Assembly: GCF_900489465.1 (NCBI RefSeq)
Contig: NZ_UEFQ01000024.1
Coordinates: 310,001-374,000, forward strand
Direction of reading: 5' to 3'
Origin: Aequorivita sp. CIP111184
GTDB lineage: Bacteria; Bacteroidota; Bacteroidia; Flavobacteriales; Flavobacteriaceae
DNA: 64,000 bases
The position numbers and the translations under genes were made by a program. Of the stretch, positions 33,992 through 42,455 are shown piece after piece. Below the pieces are notes generated by a model that was not told where the DNA came from, did not search any database, and saw only the letters and a program-made list of their open reading frames with translations. The stretch's first letter is position 1; every line of letters starts with the position of its first letter.

Positions 33992-35419
33992 ATGAAACTG
34001 AACATTTTATTTATAAACGATGTACACGGGTATTTGGCCCCACATTCCGAATTATTTTATGACGAAACTGGAGAGGTAATAGAAATTGTAGGCGGTTATG
34101 CACATATTGCAGGATTGGTTGAAGCTATTAGAAAAGAAAACCCGAACACCCTTCTTTTTGATGGAGGTGATACCTTACATGGTACCAAACCGTTAGTAGA
34201 TTCTAAAGGCGAAGCGATCATTCCAATCTTGAATACTTTAAAACCTGATGCCTTGGTAGGGCATTGGGATTTTGCATACGGACCCGCGCATTTAAAGGCT
34301 ATCGGTAAACAATTTAGTTTTCCGATATTGGGTTGCAATGTATTTAATGAAGACGGTTCAAACTTTTTGCAGCCTACGGTTATGTTCGAAAAAGAAGGCC
34401 TGAAGATCGGAGTCATTGGAATTTGCGCTATGATTGTAGACAAGGTAATGCCTAAGCAGATGAGCAAAGGCCTAAAATTTACTTCAGGAATTGAGGAAGT
34501 TCCAAAGTATATCAAACAATTGAAGGATGACGGAGCAAATATAATTATACTACTATCCCATAATGGCTTTCCGCAAGATATTGCACTTTTGAAACAAGTG
34601 GAAGGAATTGATATTTGTTTAAGTGCACACACCCACAATCGAATTTATAGTCCTATCACGGTCAATGGAACACGTATAGTGCAATGTGGTTGCCACGGAG
34701 CATTTATGGGCAAGTTTACCCTTCAAATTAGGGAAAATCAAATTAACGACTGTGATTATGAACTAATAAAAATTGACAGTTCAATATCGAAAAATGCTGA
34801 AGTAGAATTGTTGGTCGAAAAAGCATTAGCGCCTTATCAAGAATTAAGAACGGTCGTTTTAGGTCGTACAGACGAGGTTTTACACCGTTATAATACCACA
34901 AATTCAACGATGGATAATCTTCTTTTGAAAGCCATCGCCTACGTTACAAAGACTGATATTGCATTTTCAAATGGTTGGCGTTATGGCGCTCCTATTGCTA
35001 TAGGCAGCATCACTGAAAATGATCTTTACAACATAGCTCCCATGAACCCTCCGGTATCTACCGTAGAACTTTCGGGAGCGGAAATCAAGGAAATGTTAGA
35101 AGAAAACCTGGAAAGAACTTTTTGCAAAGATCCATTTGGACAGATGGGAGGCTATGTAAAAAGAGTTTTTGGCTTGCAAATAAATATGCGAATAGAAAAC
35201 CCAAATGGGCATCGTATTCAAGAAATTTATCATAATGGGACACACCTTATTTTGGAAAAGTCCTATAAAGTAAGTTTTGTAACTACACAAGGCGTTTCAA
35301 AAAAATATGGCAAAAACAGAAAAGAACATTCTAAAAAAGCTGTAGAAACGATGAAGGTTTATCTAAATGAGAACCCAGACTTTAGTCCAGATAAAATTAA
35401 GAGCTTTCGTTTAGTTTAG
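33992..35419 (+). CDS. SoxB-like metallophosphatase / 5'-nucleotidase family protein
   Basis: 475 residues. Metal motifs are NDVHGYL (Asp10, His12), FDGGD (Asp57 to Asp60) and SAHTHN; the C-terminal half is a 5'-nucleotidase domain. Where ordinary 5'-nucleotidases read GNHEF, this protein has GHWDF (residues 90-94), close to the GHWEF of SoxB, the thiosulfohydrolase of sulfur oxidation. No signal peptide is visible, unlike classical SoxB. It ends the DoxX-DsrE-TlpA cluster. SoxB-like chemistry is plausible but not proven; a nucleotidase remains possible. Confidence 0.75.
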   Translation: MKLNILFINDVHGYLAPHSELFYDETGEVIEIVGGYAHIAGLVEAIRKENPNTLLFDGGDTLHGTKPLVDSKGEAIIPILNTLKPDALVGHWDFAYGPAHLKAIGKQFSFPILGCNVFNEDGSNFLQPTVMFEKEGLKIGVIGICAMIVDKVMPKQMSKGLKFTSGIEEVPKYIKQLKDDGANIIILLSHNGFPQDIALLKQVEGIDICLSAHTHNRIYSPITVNGTRIVQCGCHGAFMGKFTLQIRENQINDCDYELIKIDSSISKNAEVELLVEKALAPYQELRTVVLGRTDEVLHRYNTTNSTMDNLLLKAIAYVTKTDIAFSNGWRYGAPIAIGSITENDLYNIAPMNPPVSTVELSGAEIKEMLEENLERTFCKDPFGQMGGYVKRVFGLQINMRIENPNGHRIQEIYHNGTHLILEKSYKVSFVTTQGVSKKYGKNRKEHSKKAVETMKVYLNENPDFSPDKIKSFRLV

Positions 35420-35525
35420 GGCAATTTCCTAGCTAAAAATTATTGTTTTAATTTTTTCTATTTTCACTTTAAATCCGAAATATCGGGTTAGGAAAAGAGT
35501 TCTTTTAAAATAATAAACTTATTTA

Positions 35526-36110
35526 TTAATTAGCTGGCGTAACCATAATATGGGATCGATGTGTACCGGCATCCATTAACCATGGCATTCCTGGCGCTTG
35601 TGGTTTAGTGGGTAAGCCAGTGCTTTCTCCTGTCATATATGGTTTGTAGATTACATAGCGTATTTTACTGTTAAGTAATTCGCCAGTTTCTGAACTATAA
35701 TCTTTTTCTTCACCAGCCAGTATGTATAGCATGGATGGTTCTGCAGGCATCTTTAAAGTTCCCCCATCTATTTCATTTTTCCGGATTACTTCCTTTTCTT
35801 CATTGGATTTTCCTTCTGCAGCCAACTCACGGCCACGTGCCATAAAGGGTTCTAATTCGGCTCCGTAACAGGCTACGCTTATTCCTTCTTTATTTGGGTC
35901 ATCTGCCAGGCACACCATTCCGTTGGTACCTTCACGCAAGGTAATAAGTTTTCCTTCGGAATTATAACCCAGAACGGTTGCGCCATCACGGTACATTTCA
36001 GGCGCAGCCAAAACAGCAGTTTTAATTTGTATATTATTGGGTAAAATTTTGCTTTGTGAAAATGCCGAAAATGCAAATGCAAAAACGAAAACAAATATTA
36101 AATTTTTCAT
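35526..36110 (-). CDS. Secreted protein of unknown function
   Basis: 194 residues from the ATG at 36110 (an ATG six bases upstream is equally possible). The signal peptide is IFVFVFAFAFSAFSQ. The mature protein has YRDGATVLGYNSEGKLITL, NGMVCLADDPNKEGISVACYG with two Cys, and ends GTHRSHIMVTPAN. I do not recognise a family. It stands between the sulfur cluster (convergent) and the metal efflux genes, with an 88-bp gap to CusB. It is likely its own unit. Confidence 0.65.
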   Translation of the reverse strand: MKNLIFVFVFAFAFSAFSQSKILPNNIQIKTAVLAAPEMYRDGATVLGYNSEGKLITLREGTNGMVCLADDPNKEGISVACYGAELEPFMARGRELAAEGKSNEEKEVIRKNEIDGGTLKMPAEPSMLYILAGEEKDYSSETGELLNSKIRYVIYKPYMTGESTGLPTKPQAPGMPWLMDAGTHRSHIMVTPAN

Positions 36111-36204
36111 GATCAAGCTTTTTAAAAAGTGAAGGCTTAAGATACGAATATTTGTGAGATTAGATAGGAAATCAGAAGTTGCAATTCTTTTAGAGAATTA
36201 TCTA

Positions 36205-37368
36205 TTAATGATCGTTGCCACCACCTTCTTCATTTAATAATACAAAAGCACCTTTAGTCAAAAATTTGCTATCGGCTTTAAATTGGTCGTTTTTTTCAAT
36301 AGCCGTAAAACCTTTATAATTGGCAGTCGTTTTTACTTCCATGGATCGTAATTCATATCCCTCGGCATCTTCATTTTGAATTAGCAAAACATAATTTTTA
36401 CCTTCCATTTCCACAACTGCGTTTTCAGGAAGTGCCATTTGGTTTAAAGTACCTGTAATAATCTGGGCCTCAACAAACATTCCAGCAGTGAAGTTGTTCT
36501 CATCCTTTTCATCAATATGCCCATGAACCATCGCGATTCTTGAATTTGGATCTATTGAGGTTCCTACCAGATGCACCTCGCCATTAAAAGTTTCATCGGA
36601 AGCTTCAGGTACCGTAAAAAGGATGTCCTGTTCTTTTTTGAGTTGCAGTAAATCCTTTTCAAACACTTTCAATTCCAAGTGAATATGGTCTGTGTTCATA
36701 ATTTCCATAATCTTATCTGCAGGTGAAACGTAGGTGCCGGTATTCACAAAAACTTGGGTTACATTGCCGTCAATCGGGCTGTAAATATTCACTTGCGAAA
36801 CAATGTTTCCGGCCTCTACCGAAGCAGGATTCATATTCAGCATTTCAAGGTTTTTCTTCAAGCTGTTGTAGCGCGCCAAATTGGATTTATATTCGCTTTC
36901 AGCTTTTAGATAACTTCGCTGTGAGGTGATTTTTTCATCAAACATAATTTTCTGGCGATCGTATTCCGATTTTAAATATGAAAGGTGCTCTGCTGTTTCT
37001 AAATAATTCTGTTGCATTGTGATAAACTCAGGATTTTCAAGGGTTACCAAACGTTGCCCTTTAGAAACTTTATTACCCACCAATAAGGGCGTGTTTTTAA
37101 TATAACCTCCAGAAAAAGCACTTATCACTGCTCTACTCTGGGGTGGCACATCAATCACTCCACTGGTATGTACTGTTTCAGCAAAAGGTTTTTCGGTGAG
37201 TTGGCCCACTTCCATTTTTGAGTTTTCGAACTGTGCTTTTGAAAGATGGATTGTTCCTGAATTAGTTTCTTCTGAAGTAATTGCAGACGAAACTACTTCC
37301 TTATTTGAATTATTGCACGACACCAAAGTGAAAATGAGAAGCAACAAAATTGATTTTATATAGTTCAT
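36205..37368 (-). CDS. CusB/CzcB-like adaptor of a heavy-metal RND pump
   Basis: 387 residues with a lipoprotein signal (LLIFTLVSCNNSN). It has the lipoyl halves (SAFSGGYIKNTPLLVGNKVSKG and YSPIDGNVTQVFVNTGTYV), a helical hairpin between them at about residues 115-180, and a barrel domain. It follows the CusA-like gene by 10 bp and ends with a His (GGGNDH). It is the periplasmic bridge that brings metal to the pump. Confidence 0.88.
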   Translation of the reverse strand: MNYIKSILLLLIFTLVSCNNSNKEVVSSAITSEETNSGTIHLSKAQFENSKMEVGQLTEKPFAETVHTSGVIDVPPQSRAVISAFSGGYIKNTPLLVGNKVSKGQRLVTLENPEFITMQQNYLETAEHLSYLKSEYDRQKIMFDEKITSQRSYLKAESEYKSNLARYNSLKKNLEMLNMNPASVEAGNIVSQVNIYSPIDGNVTQVFVNTGTYVSPADKIMEIMNTDHIHLELKVFEKDLLQLKKEQDILFTVPEASDETFNGEVHLVGTSIDPNSRIAMVHGHIDEKDENNFTAGMFVEAQIITGTLNQMALPENAVVEMEGKNYVLLIQNEDAEGYELRSMEVKTTANYKGFTAIEKNDQFKADSKFLTKGAFVLLNEEGGGNDH

Positions 37369-37378
37369 AACGAGATTT

Positions 37379-40300
37379 TTATAGAATTAAATAATTGATA
37401 GCGATAATCGCTTGATTGTAGTTGTTGAGATTTTCTAGGTGTTGCAATTCAATTTCGTAAGCGTTTTCAAGACTTTGGATGTATTGAAAAAAGTCTATTT
37501 CCCCATTTTTAAAACTGATGTTTGCGGTTTTTAAAATTTCTTCGGAAAGTGATTTCCCTTCATTTTCATAATATTGAAGGGCCTCTTCATATTTTGAAAC
37601 TTCATTAAGCAATTGAACTTTACGCGAATTCAAATGAATTTTATAATCCTCAGCCTGCTGTTGGCTCATATCCACAGCAATTTTTGAAGCATTAATTTTT
37701 GAAGCATTTCCACTGAAAAGCAACGGAATTTTAAGGCCAATTTGATACGCATATAAATTCTGGCTCAAGCCTGAATTGCTTCCCAAAGAATAGGAAAGGC
37801 TAATATCGGGAAGTAAATGTTGCTTTTCCAGACTTTGCTTTGCTTGAAAAAATTCATTTCTACTTTGATAATAATCTGTTGCGGGATGTTTCTCCAAACT
37901 TGGAAGTGAAAGTTGCAATTTCTCCAAAGGCTGTTCAGAAATAACCAAACTATCCTTGGATTGAATGACCGCCTTCAAACGTTCCATTGCAATTTGCACA
38001 TTTTCCTTACTCTGCTTATAATCAGTTTCTAATTGTCGCTGTTTGGCGCGAGCGGTTATTTTTTCCAAATAATTAGTTTCCCCGAGTTCAAAACGGCGTT
38101 GGGCTGCGTGCGCAAAATTTTGATACAAACTGTCCAAACTTTCATAAACGCGTTCCCTGTTTTTTTCAAATTGAAATTGATAAAACGCCGCGGCAACCAA
38201 ACCTTCCGTTTTGCGCTTTTGAAGTTCATATTGACTGCTTTGCATTTCAAATTGGCGCTTGTTCACGCTTTTTTCAGCGAAATAAACCGTCGGAAAAAGA
38301 AAACCTTGCTGTACTCCAAAAACCTTTAGCGGTTCATTGTTTGGCGCTAAGTTATTCTCATCATACTCATAAAAAACTGTGGTTTTATCAAAACTGAAAG
38401 CACTGCCAATTAAGGCATCTGCTTCGTCAACCTGAAGCGAAGAAGCCTTTAATCCTGCGTTGTTTTCCAAAGCCATTTGCTTTAAATCTTCCAAAGTTTG
38501 AGTATTTTCCTGAGCCATTCCCGAAAAACCAAACATTAAGATGATTATAGCTGTAGGCAATTTTTTTCCTTTCCTTTTCAACTTTATTACTTTTTTATCT
38601 GAATCAAAAATTGAAAATAGCACTGGCAAAACGATTAAGGTTAAAAGTGTAGCTGTAACCAAACCGCCAATTACAACAGTTGCCAAAGGTCTTTGAACCT
38701 CAGCCCCAGCACCCGTTGAGATAGCCATCGGCAAAAAGCCAAGTGCTGCCGCTGCCGCTGTAAGTAAAACCGCTCGAAGTCGATTTTTTGCCCCATGCAC
38801 TATCAGTTCTTTTTTATCTGTCATCCCTTCTTTTTTTAATTCCTTAAAATGTTCTATCAAAACAATTCCGTTTAATACTGCGATTCCGAAAAGTGCAATA
38901 AAACCAACGCCTGCCGAGATACTAAAAGGCATATCGCGTACCCATAGCAACAATACGCCACCCACAGTCGCTAAGGGAATTGCAGAATAAATCATCAATG
39001 CTTCCTTTACGGAATTAAAGGCAAAATACAACAGAAAGAAAATGAGGACCAATGCCACAGGAACGGCAAATAACAATCTGCTTTTCGCGCTTTGAAGATT
39101 TTCAAACTGACCACCGTAATCAATGCTATACCCCACGGGAAGTTTTATGTTTTCATCAATCAATTTTTGCACGTCGTCAACAACACTTTGCAAATCGCGG
39201 TTACGGACGTTTATACCAACCACAATGCGGCGCTTGGTATCGTCCCGTGATATTTTTGCAGCGCCTTTCGTATATTTAATTTCCGCAAGCTCGCGCAACG
39301 GCACTTTTTCACCAGAAGGTGTATCAACATAAAGATTTTGGAGGTTTGAAAGGTCTTGACGGTTGTTTTCATCAAGCCGAACCACAAGATCAAAACGTTT
39401 TTCGCCTTCAAAAATGCTTCCCAATGATTTGCCGGCAAAACCCATTGCTATCATTTCGTTTAAATCAACGATGTTGAGTCCGTAGCGGGCAATTTTAGAA
39501 CGATCAAATTTTACGTTCATTTGCGGCAGTCCCACTACTTTTTCGATAGTTATATCTGCAGCACCATCCACATTTTCTATTACTCCCTTTATTTCATTGG
39601 CCTTTTTGTTCAATATATCAAGGTCTTCCCCAAAAATTTTGACAGCGATATCTGCTCGTACTCCCGTTATCAATTCGTTAAAACGCATTTCAATGGGTTG
39701 GGTAAATTCCACTTCCATCCCAGGAATAATTGAGAGCGCCTCCTTAAATTTATCGGCAAGCTCATCTTTACTATTCGCTGAAACCCATTCACTTTTAGGT
39801 TTAAGAGTAACTATTACATCACTCTCTTCCATAGACATTGGGTCCGTAGGAACTTCAGCAGCACCAATGCGGCTTACCACCTGATCTACTTCGGGGAATT
39901 TTTCTAAAAGAATTTTTTCAATATTGGTTGTTATATCAATTGTATTGCTGAGGGAAGTACCTGTTTTCAGTACGGGTTGGATAACAAAATCGCCTTCATC
40001 CAGCGTTGGCACAAACTCACCACCCATAGTGGTAAAAAGATAAATGGTCGCAACCAAAATCAATGCTGCAATACCTAAAACAAACTTTTTAGTATGCAGC
40101 GCCCAACGAATTGTTGGTTCGTAAAAACGATTCAGAAAATTCATTATGCGCACAGAAATATTTCTTTTTGAAGTTTCCGTTGGTTTTAGAAATATTGAAG
40201 CTGCTACTGGAACATACGTAAAACAAAGCACCATTGCACCAATCAATGCGAAACTGAAGGTAAGCGCCATGGGTTTAAACATTTTGCCCTCTACCCCACT

Positions 40301-41710
40301 TAACGACAGAATTGGGATGAAAACTATCAAAATAATTAATTGCCCAAAAATTGCCGAATTCATCATTTTTGAGGCACTTTTTACAGTGAGATTATCCTTT
40401 GACAATTGTTTTTCTTCGGAAGAAAGTGCATTCAGTTTTGTAGCGTTTTTACTTATTTGAAATGCTACAAACTCAACAATAATGACGGCGCCGTCAATAA
40501 TAATTCCGAAATCAATTGCACCAAGGCTCATCAAATTGGCATCCACGCCAAAAATATACATCAGCGAAAGCGTGAAAAGTAAAGACAATGGAATCACCGA
40601 AGCAACAACGAGACCCGAGCGGAGATTTCCCAACAAGAGCACCACTACAAAAATTACGATGAGCACGCCAAGAATTAGGTTTTCTGCTATGGTGAAAGTT
40701 GTTTTACCAATCAAAACGCTACGGTCCAAAACGGGATTGATGTAAACACCTTCGGGCAGCGATTCAGCAATATTCGCAACGCGTATTTTTACATCTTCAA
40801 TTACTTGATTTGAATTGCCATCTTTCAGCATCATTACCTGGCCAAGGATTTTCTCGCCTTCGCCATTACCAGTAATTGCACCAAAACGAGGAGCACTTCC
40901 AAATTGGACTTTCGCGATATCCTTAATATAAATAGGAAAGCTATTATCGTTTTTTACAACAATATTCCCAATATCTTCTAAGGAAGAAGCCAAACCTTCA
41001 CCACGAATAAAATAAGCTTGGTTTTCCTTTTCAATATAACCACCACCGGAAACGCTGTTATTTTTTTCTAGGGCAGTGAAAACCTCTTGCGCGGTGATGC
41101 CCATTGCATTAAGCTTGTGGGTATTTATTGCGACTTCATATTGTTTTAACTTACCTCCCCAGGTGTTTACCTCTACTACGCCAGGAATTCCAGAGAGTTG
41201 TCTTTTTACAATCCAATCTTGGATTGTACGAAGCTCCGTGGTTGAATATTTATCTTCAAAACCTGGTTTTACATCGAGAATATATTGATATATTTCGCCC
41301 AGACCTGTAGTTATGGGTCCCATCTGTGGCGTACCGAACCCTTCGGGGATGTTTTCAGAGGCTGATTGAATTTTTTCCGCAATTAGCTGTCGCGGTAAAT
41401 AGGTGCCCATATTCTCCTCAAAAACGATGGTAACTACTGAAAGTCCAAATTTTGAAGTGGAACGAATTTCCTTAACACCTGGTAAATTCGCCATTTCCAA
41501 CTCTACTGGATAGGTTATGAATTGCTCCATATCCTGCGTAGAAAGGTTACGCGAAGTGGTAATTACCTGCACTTGATTGTTGGTAACATCGGGCACCGCA
41601 CCAATGGACAACTGTGTAAGTGAAAACACGCCAAAGCCTACAAGCACTAACGTGAACAACCCAATGATGAGTTTATTTTTAATACTGAATTGAATTATTT
41701 TTGATAGCAT
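37379..41710 (-). CDS. CusA/CzcA heavy-metal RND permease fused to a TolC-like outer-membrane factor
   Basis: 1443 residues from the ATG at 41710 (MLSKIIQFSIKNK). A start 30 bp upstream is less likely. Residues 1-1030 are an RND permease of the metal type: helix 4 reads AIDFGIIIDGAVIIVEFV, the DFG-D-E pattern of Czc/Cus proton relay. After a basic linker (KLKRKGKKLP), a hydrophobic stretch IIILMFGFSGMAQ looks like an internal signal, followed by 400 residues of outer-membrane-factor repeats (LEDLKQMALENN... YQIGLKIPLLFSG). Fusions of this kind occur in Bacteroidetes. Substrate probably Cu, Ag, Zn, Co or Cd; which one is unclear. Confidence 0.92.
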   Translation of the reverse strand: MLSKIIQFSIKNKLIIGLFTLVLVGFGVFSLTQLSIGAVPDVTNNQVQVITTSRNLSTQDMEQFITYPVELEMANLPGVKEIRSTSKFGLSVVTIVFEENMGTYLPRQLIAEKIQSASENIPEGFGTPQMGPITTGLGEIYQYILDVKPGFEDKYSTTELRTIQDWIVKRQLSGIPGVVEVNTWGGKLKQYEVAINTHKLNAMGITAQEVFTALEKNNSVSGGGYIEKENQAYFIRGEGLASSLEDIGNIVVKNDNSFPIYIKDIAKVQFGSAPRFGAITGNGEGEKILGQVMMLKDGNSNQVIEDVKIRVANIAESLPEGVYINPVLDRSVLIGKTTFTIAENLILGVLIVIFVVVLLLGNLRSGLVVASVIPLSLLFTLSLMYIFGVDANLMSLGAIDFGIIIDGAVIIVEFVAFQISKNATKLNALSSEEKQLSKDNLTVKSASKMMNSAIFGQLIILIVFIPILSLSGVEGKMFKPMALTFSFALIGAMVLCFTYVPVAASIFLKPTETSKRNISVRIMNFLNRFYEPTIRWALHTKKFVLGIAALILVATIYLFTTMGGEFVPTLDEGDFVIQPVLKTGTSLSNTIDITTNIEKILLEKFPEVDQVVSRIGAAEVPTDPMSMEESDVIVTLKPKSEWVSANSKDELADKFKEALSIIPGMEVEFTQPIEMRFNELITGVRADIAVKIFGEDLDILNKKANEIKGVIENVDGAADITIEKVVGLPQMNVKFDRSKIARYGLNIVDLNEMIAMGFAGKSLGSIFEGEKRFDLVVRLDENNRQDLSNLQNLYVDTPSGEKVPLRELAEIKYTKGAAKISRDDTKRRIVVGINVRNRDLQSVVDDVQKLIDENIKLPVGYSIDYGGQFENLQSAKSRLLFAVPVALVLIFFLLYFAFNSVKEALMIYSAIPLATVGGVLLLWVRDMPFSISAGVGFIALFGIAVLNGIVLIEHFKELKKEGMTDKKELIVHGAKNRLRAVLLTAAAAALGFLPMAISTGAGAEVQRPLATVVIGGLVTATLLTLIVLPVLFSIFDSDKKVIKLKRKGKKLPTAIIILMFGFSGMAQENTQTLEDLKQMALENNAGLKASSLQVDEADALIGSAFSFDKTTVFYEYDENNLAPNNEPLKVFGVQQGFLFPTVYFAEKSVNKRQFEMQSSQYELQKRKTEGLVAAAFYQFQFEKNRERVYESLDSLYQNFAHAAQRRFELGETNYLEKITARAKQRQLETDYKQSKENVQIAMERLKAVIQSKDSLVISEQPLEKLQLSLPSLEKHPATDYYQSRNEFFQAKQSLEKQHLLPDISLSYSLGSNSGLSQNLYAYQIGLKIPLLFSGNASKINASKIAVDMSQQQAEDYKIHLNSRKVQLLNEVSKYEEALQYYENEGKSLSEEILKTANISFKNGEIDFFQYIQSLENAYEIELQHLENLNNYNQAIIAINYLIL

Positions 41711-41801
41711 AACTAACTTAAAATTTATATTTTTCAACAAGGAACTGCTGAAAATAGAAATAATTAAAATTGATTTTTACTGCTAAAAAAGCAGCATATC
41801 A

Positions 41802-41845
41802 AGACCTTAGAAGAATCTGGAAATAACTATTTCCAAAAAAGGTCT
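41802..41845 (-). other. Nested hairpin in the leader before the CusA-like gene
   Basis: AGACCTT (41802-41808) pairs with AAGGTCT (41839-41845), enclosing a perfect inner hairpin GGAAATA-AC-TATTTCC (41819-41834). It lies between the His-rich protein gene and the pump gene in a likely common transcript. It could be a terminator-like or processing structure that sets the ratio of the two products. Confidence 0.5.
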
Positions 41846-41851
41846 ATTTAA

Positions 41852-42250
41852 TTATACAAATTTAGGGGGTTGAAAAATGGAGAATTTTTTGAGAGAGGAA
41901 TATAAATTTTGATAGCGGAATGTATGCGATTTTTGTGTGTTTATTTCCGCTTTTAAAATTGGGATTTCAAAAGGAACCAATACAATATCAGTTAAGGCGT
42001 GGTGGCAAGAAATATGCTGAAAAGGTAATTCTTCATGTTCTTGCTCTTCTTCCTTGTGATTTTTTTGATGTTCCGTTTTTAAAGAACCATAGTGTTTTTC
42101 AAAAAAAGTGAAAAAATCATCTCCATAGTTTTCAGAATGATATTCTGCGTGTTCCACAAAACGTCCGAACAGAAAAATATCCGTCATGCCAAGCCCAACG
42201 CTTTGAAAAAAAACGAGGAATGAAAGCGATATGGTGATAATTATTTTCAA
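41852..42250 (-). CDS. His-rich exported protein of the metal efflux operon
   Basis: 132 residues with a hydrophobic N-terminal signal (IIITISLSFLVFFQSVGLG). The central part is rich in His and acidic residues (EHAEYHSENYGDD, EHQKNHKEEEQEHEELPFQH, SCHHALTD), consistent with metal binding in the periplasm. Small His-rich proteins precede CusA-type genes in other flavobacteria. It is 141 bp upstream of the pump gene on the same strand. I infer a sensor, scavenger or chaperone role. Confidence 0.72.
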   Translation of the reverse strand: MKIIITISLSFLVFFQSVGLGMTDIFLFGRFVEHAEYHSENYGDDFFTFFEKHYGSLKTEHQKNHKEEEQEHEELPFQHISCHHALTDIVLVPFEIPILKAEINTQKSHTFRYQNLYSSLKKFSIFQPPKFV

Positions 42251-42303
42251 TTAGTTTTCAAAAATATGGAATAATACTCTATTAATCTACAACAAGTATC
42301 AGC

Positions 42304-42444
42304 TTAATAACCCGTTTTTCGAGTTCCACCATGTCCTCCAGCTACAATTAGTAATACTTTAATGCTCAAAAAAATAAATTTGAAAAATTGGATGATGGGA
42401 TTCATCATCACAAATCGTTTGAAATTTGATATTCTGCGTGTCAT
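42304..42444 (-). CDS. 46-residue basic peptide downstream of sulfide:quinone oxidoreductase
   Basis: A short frame of 46 codons. It begins 12 bp after the stop codon of the oxidoreductase gene, on the same strand. The product starts MTRRISNFKRFVMMNPI, has one hydrophobic helix (FFKFIFLSIKVLLIVAG) and ends GGHGGTRKTGY. The basic start, single helix and Gly/His/Arg tail look like a real membrane peptide, and the codons match the neighbours. I judge it a genuine small gene of the cyd-SQR operon, but homologues were not searched. Confidence 0.55.
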   Translation of the reverse strand: MTRRISNFKRFVMMNPIIQFFKFIFLSIKVLLIVAGGHGGTRKTGY

Positions 42445-42455
42445 AATTTTATTTT

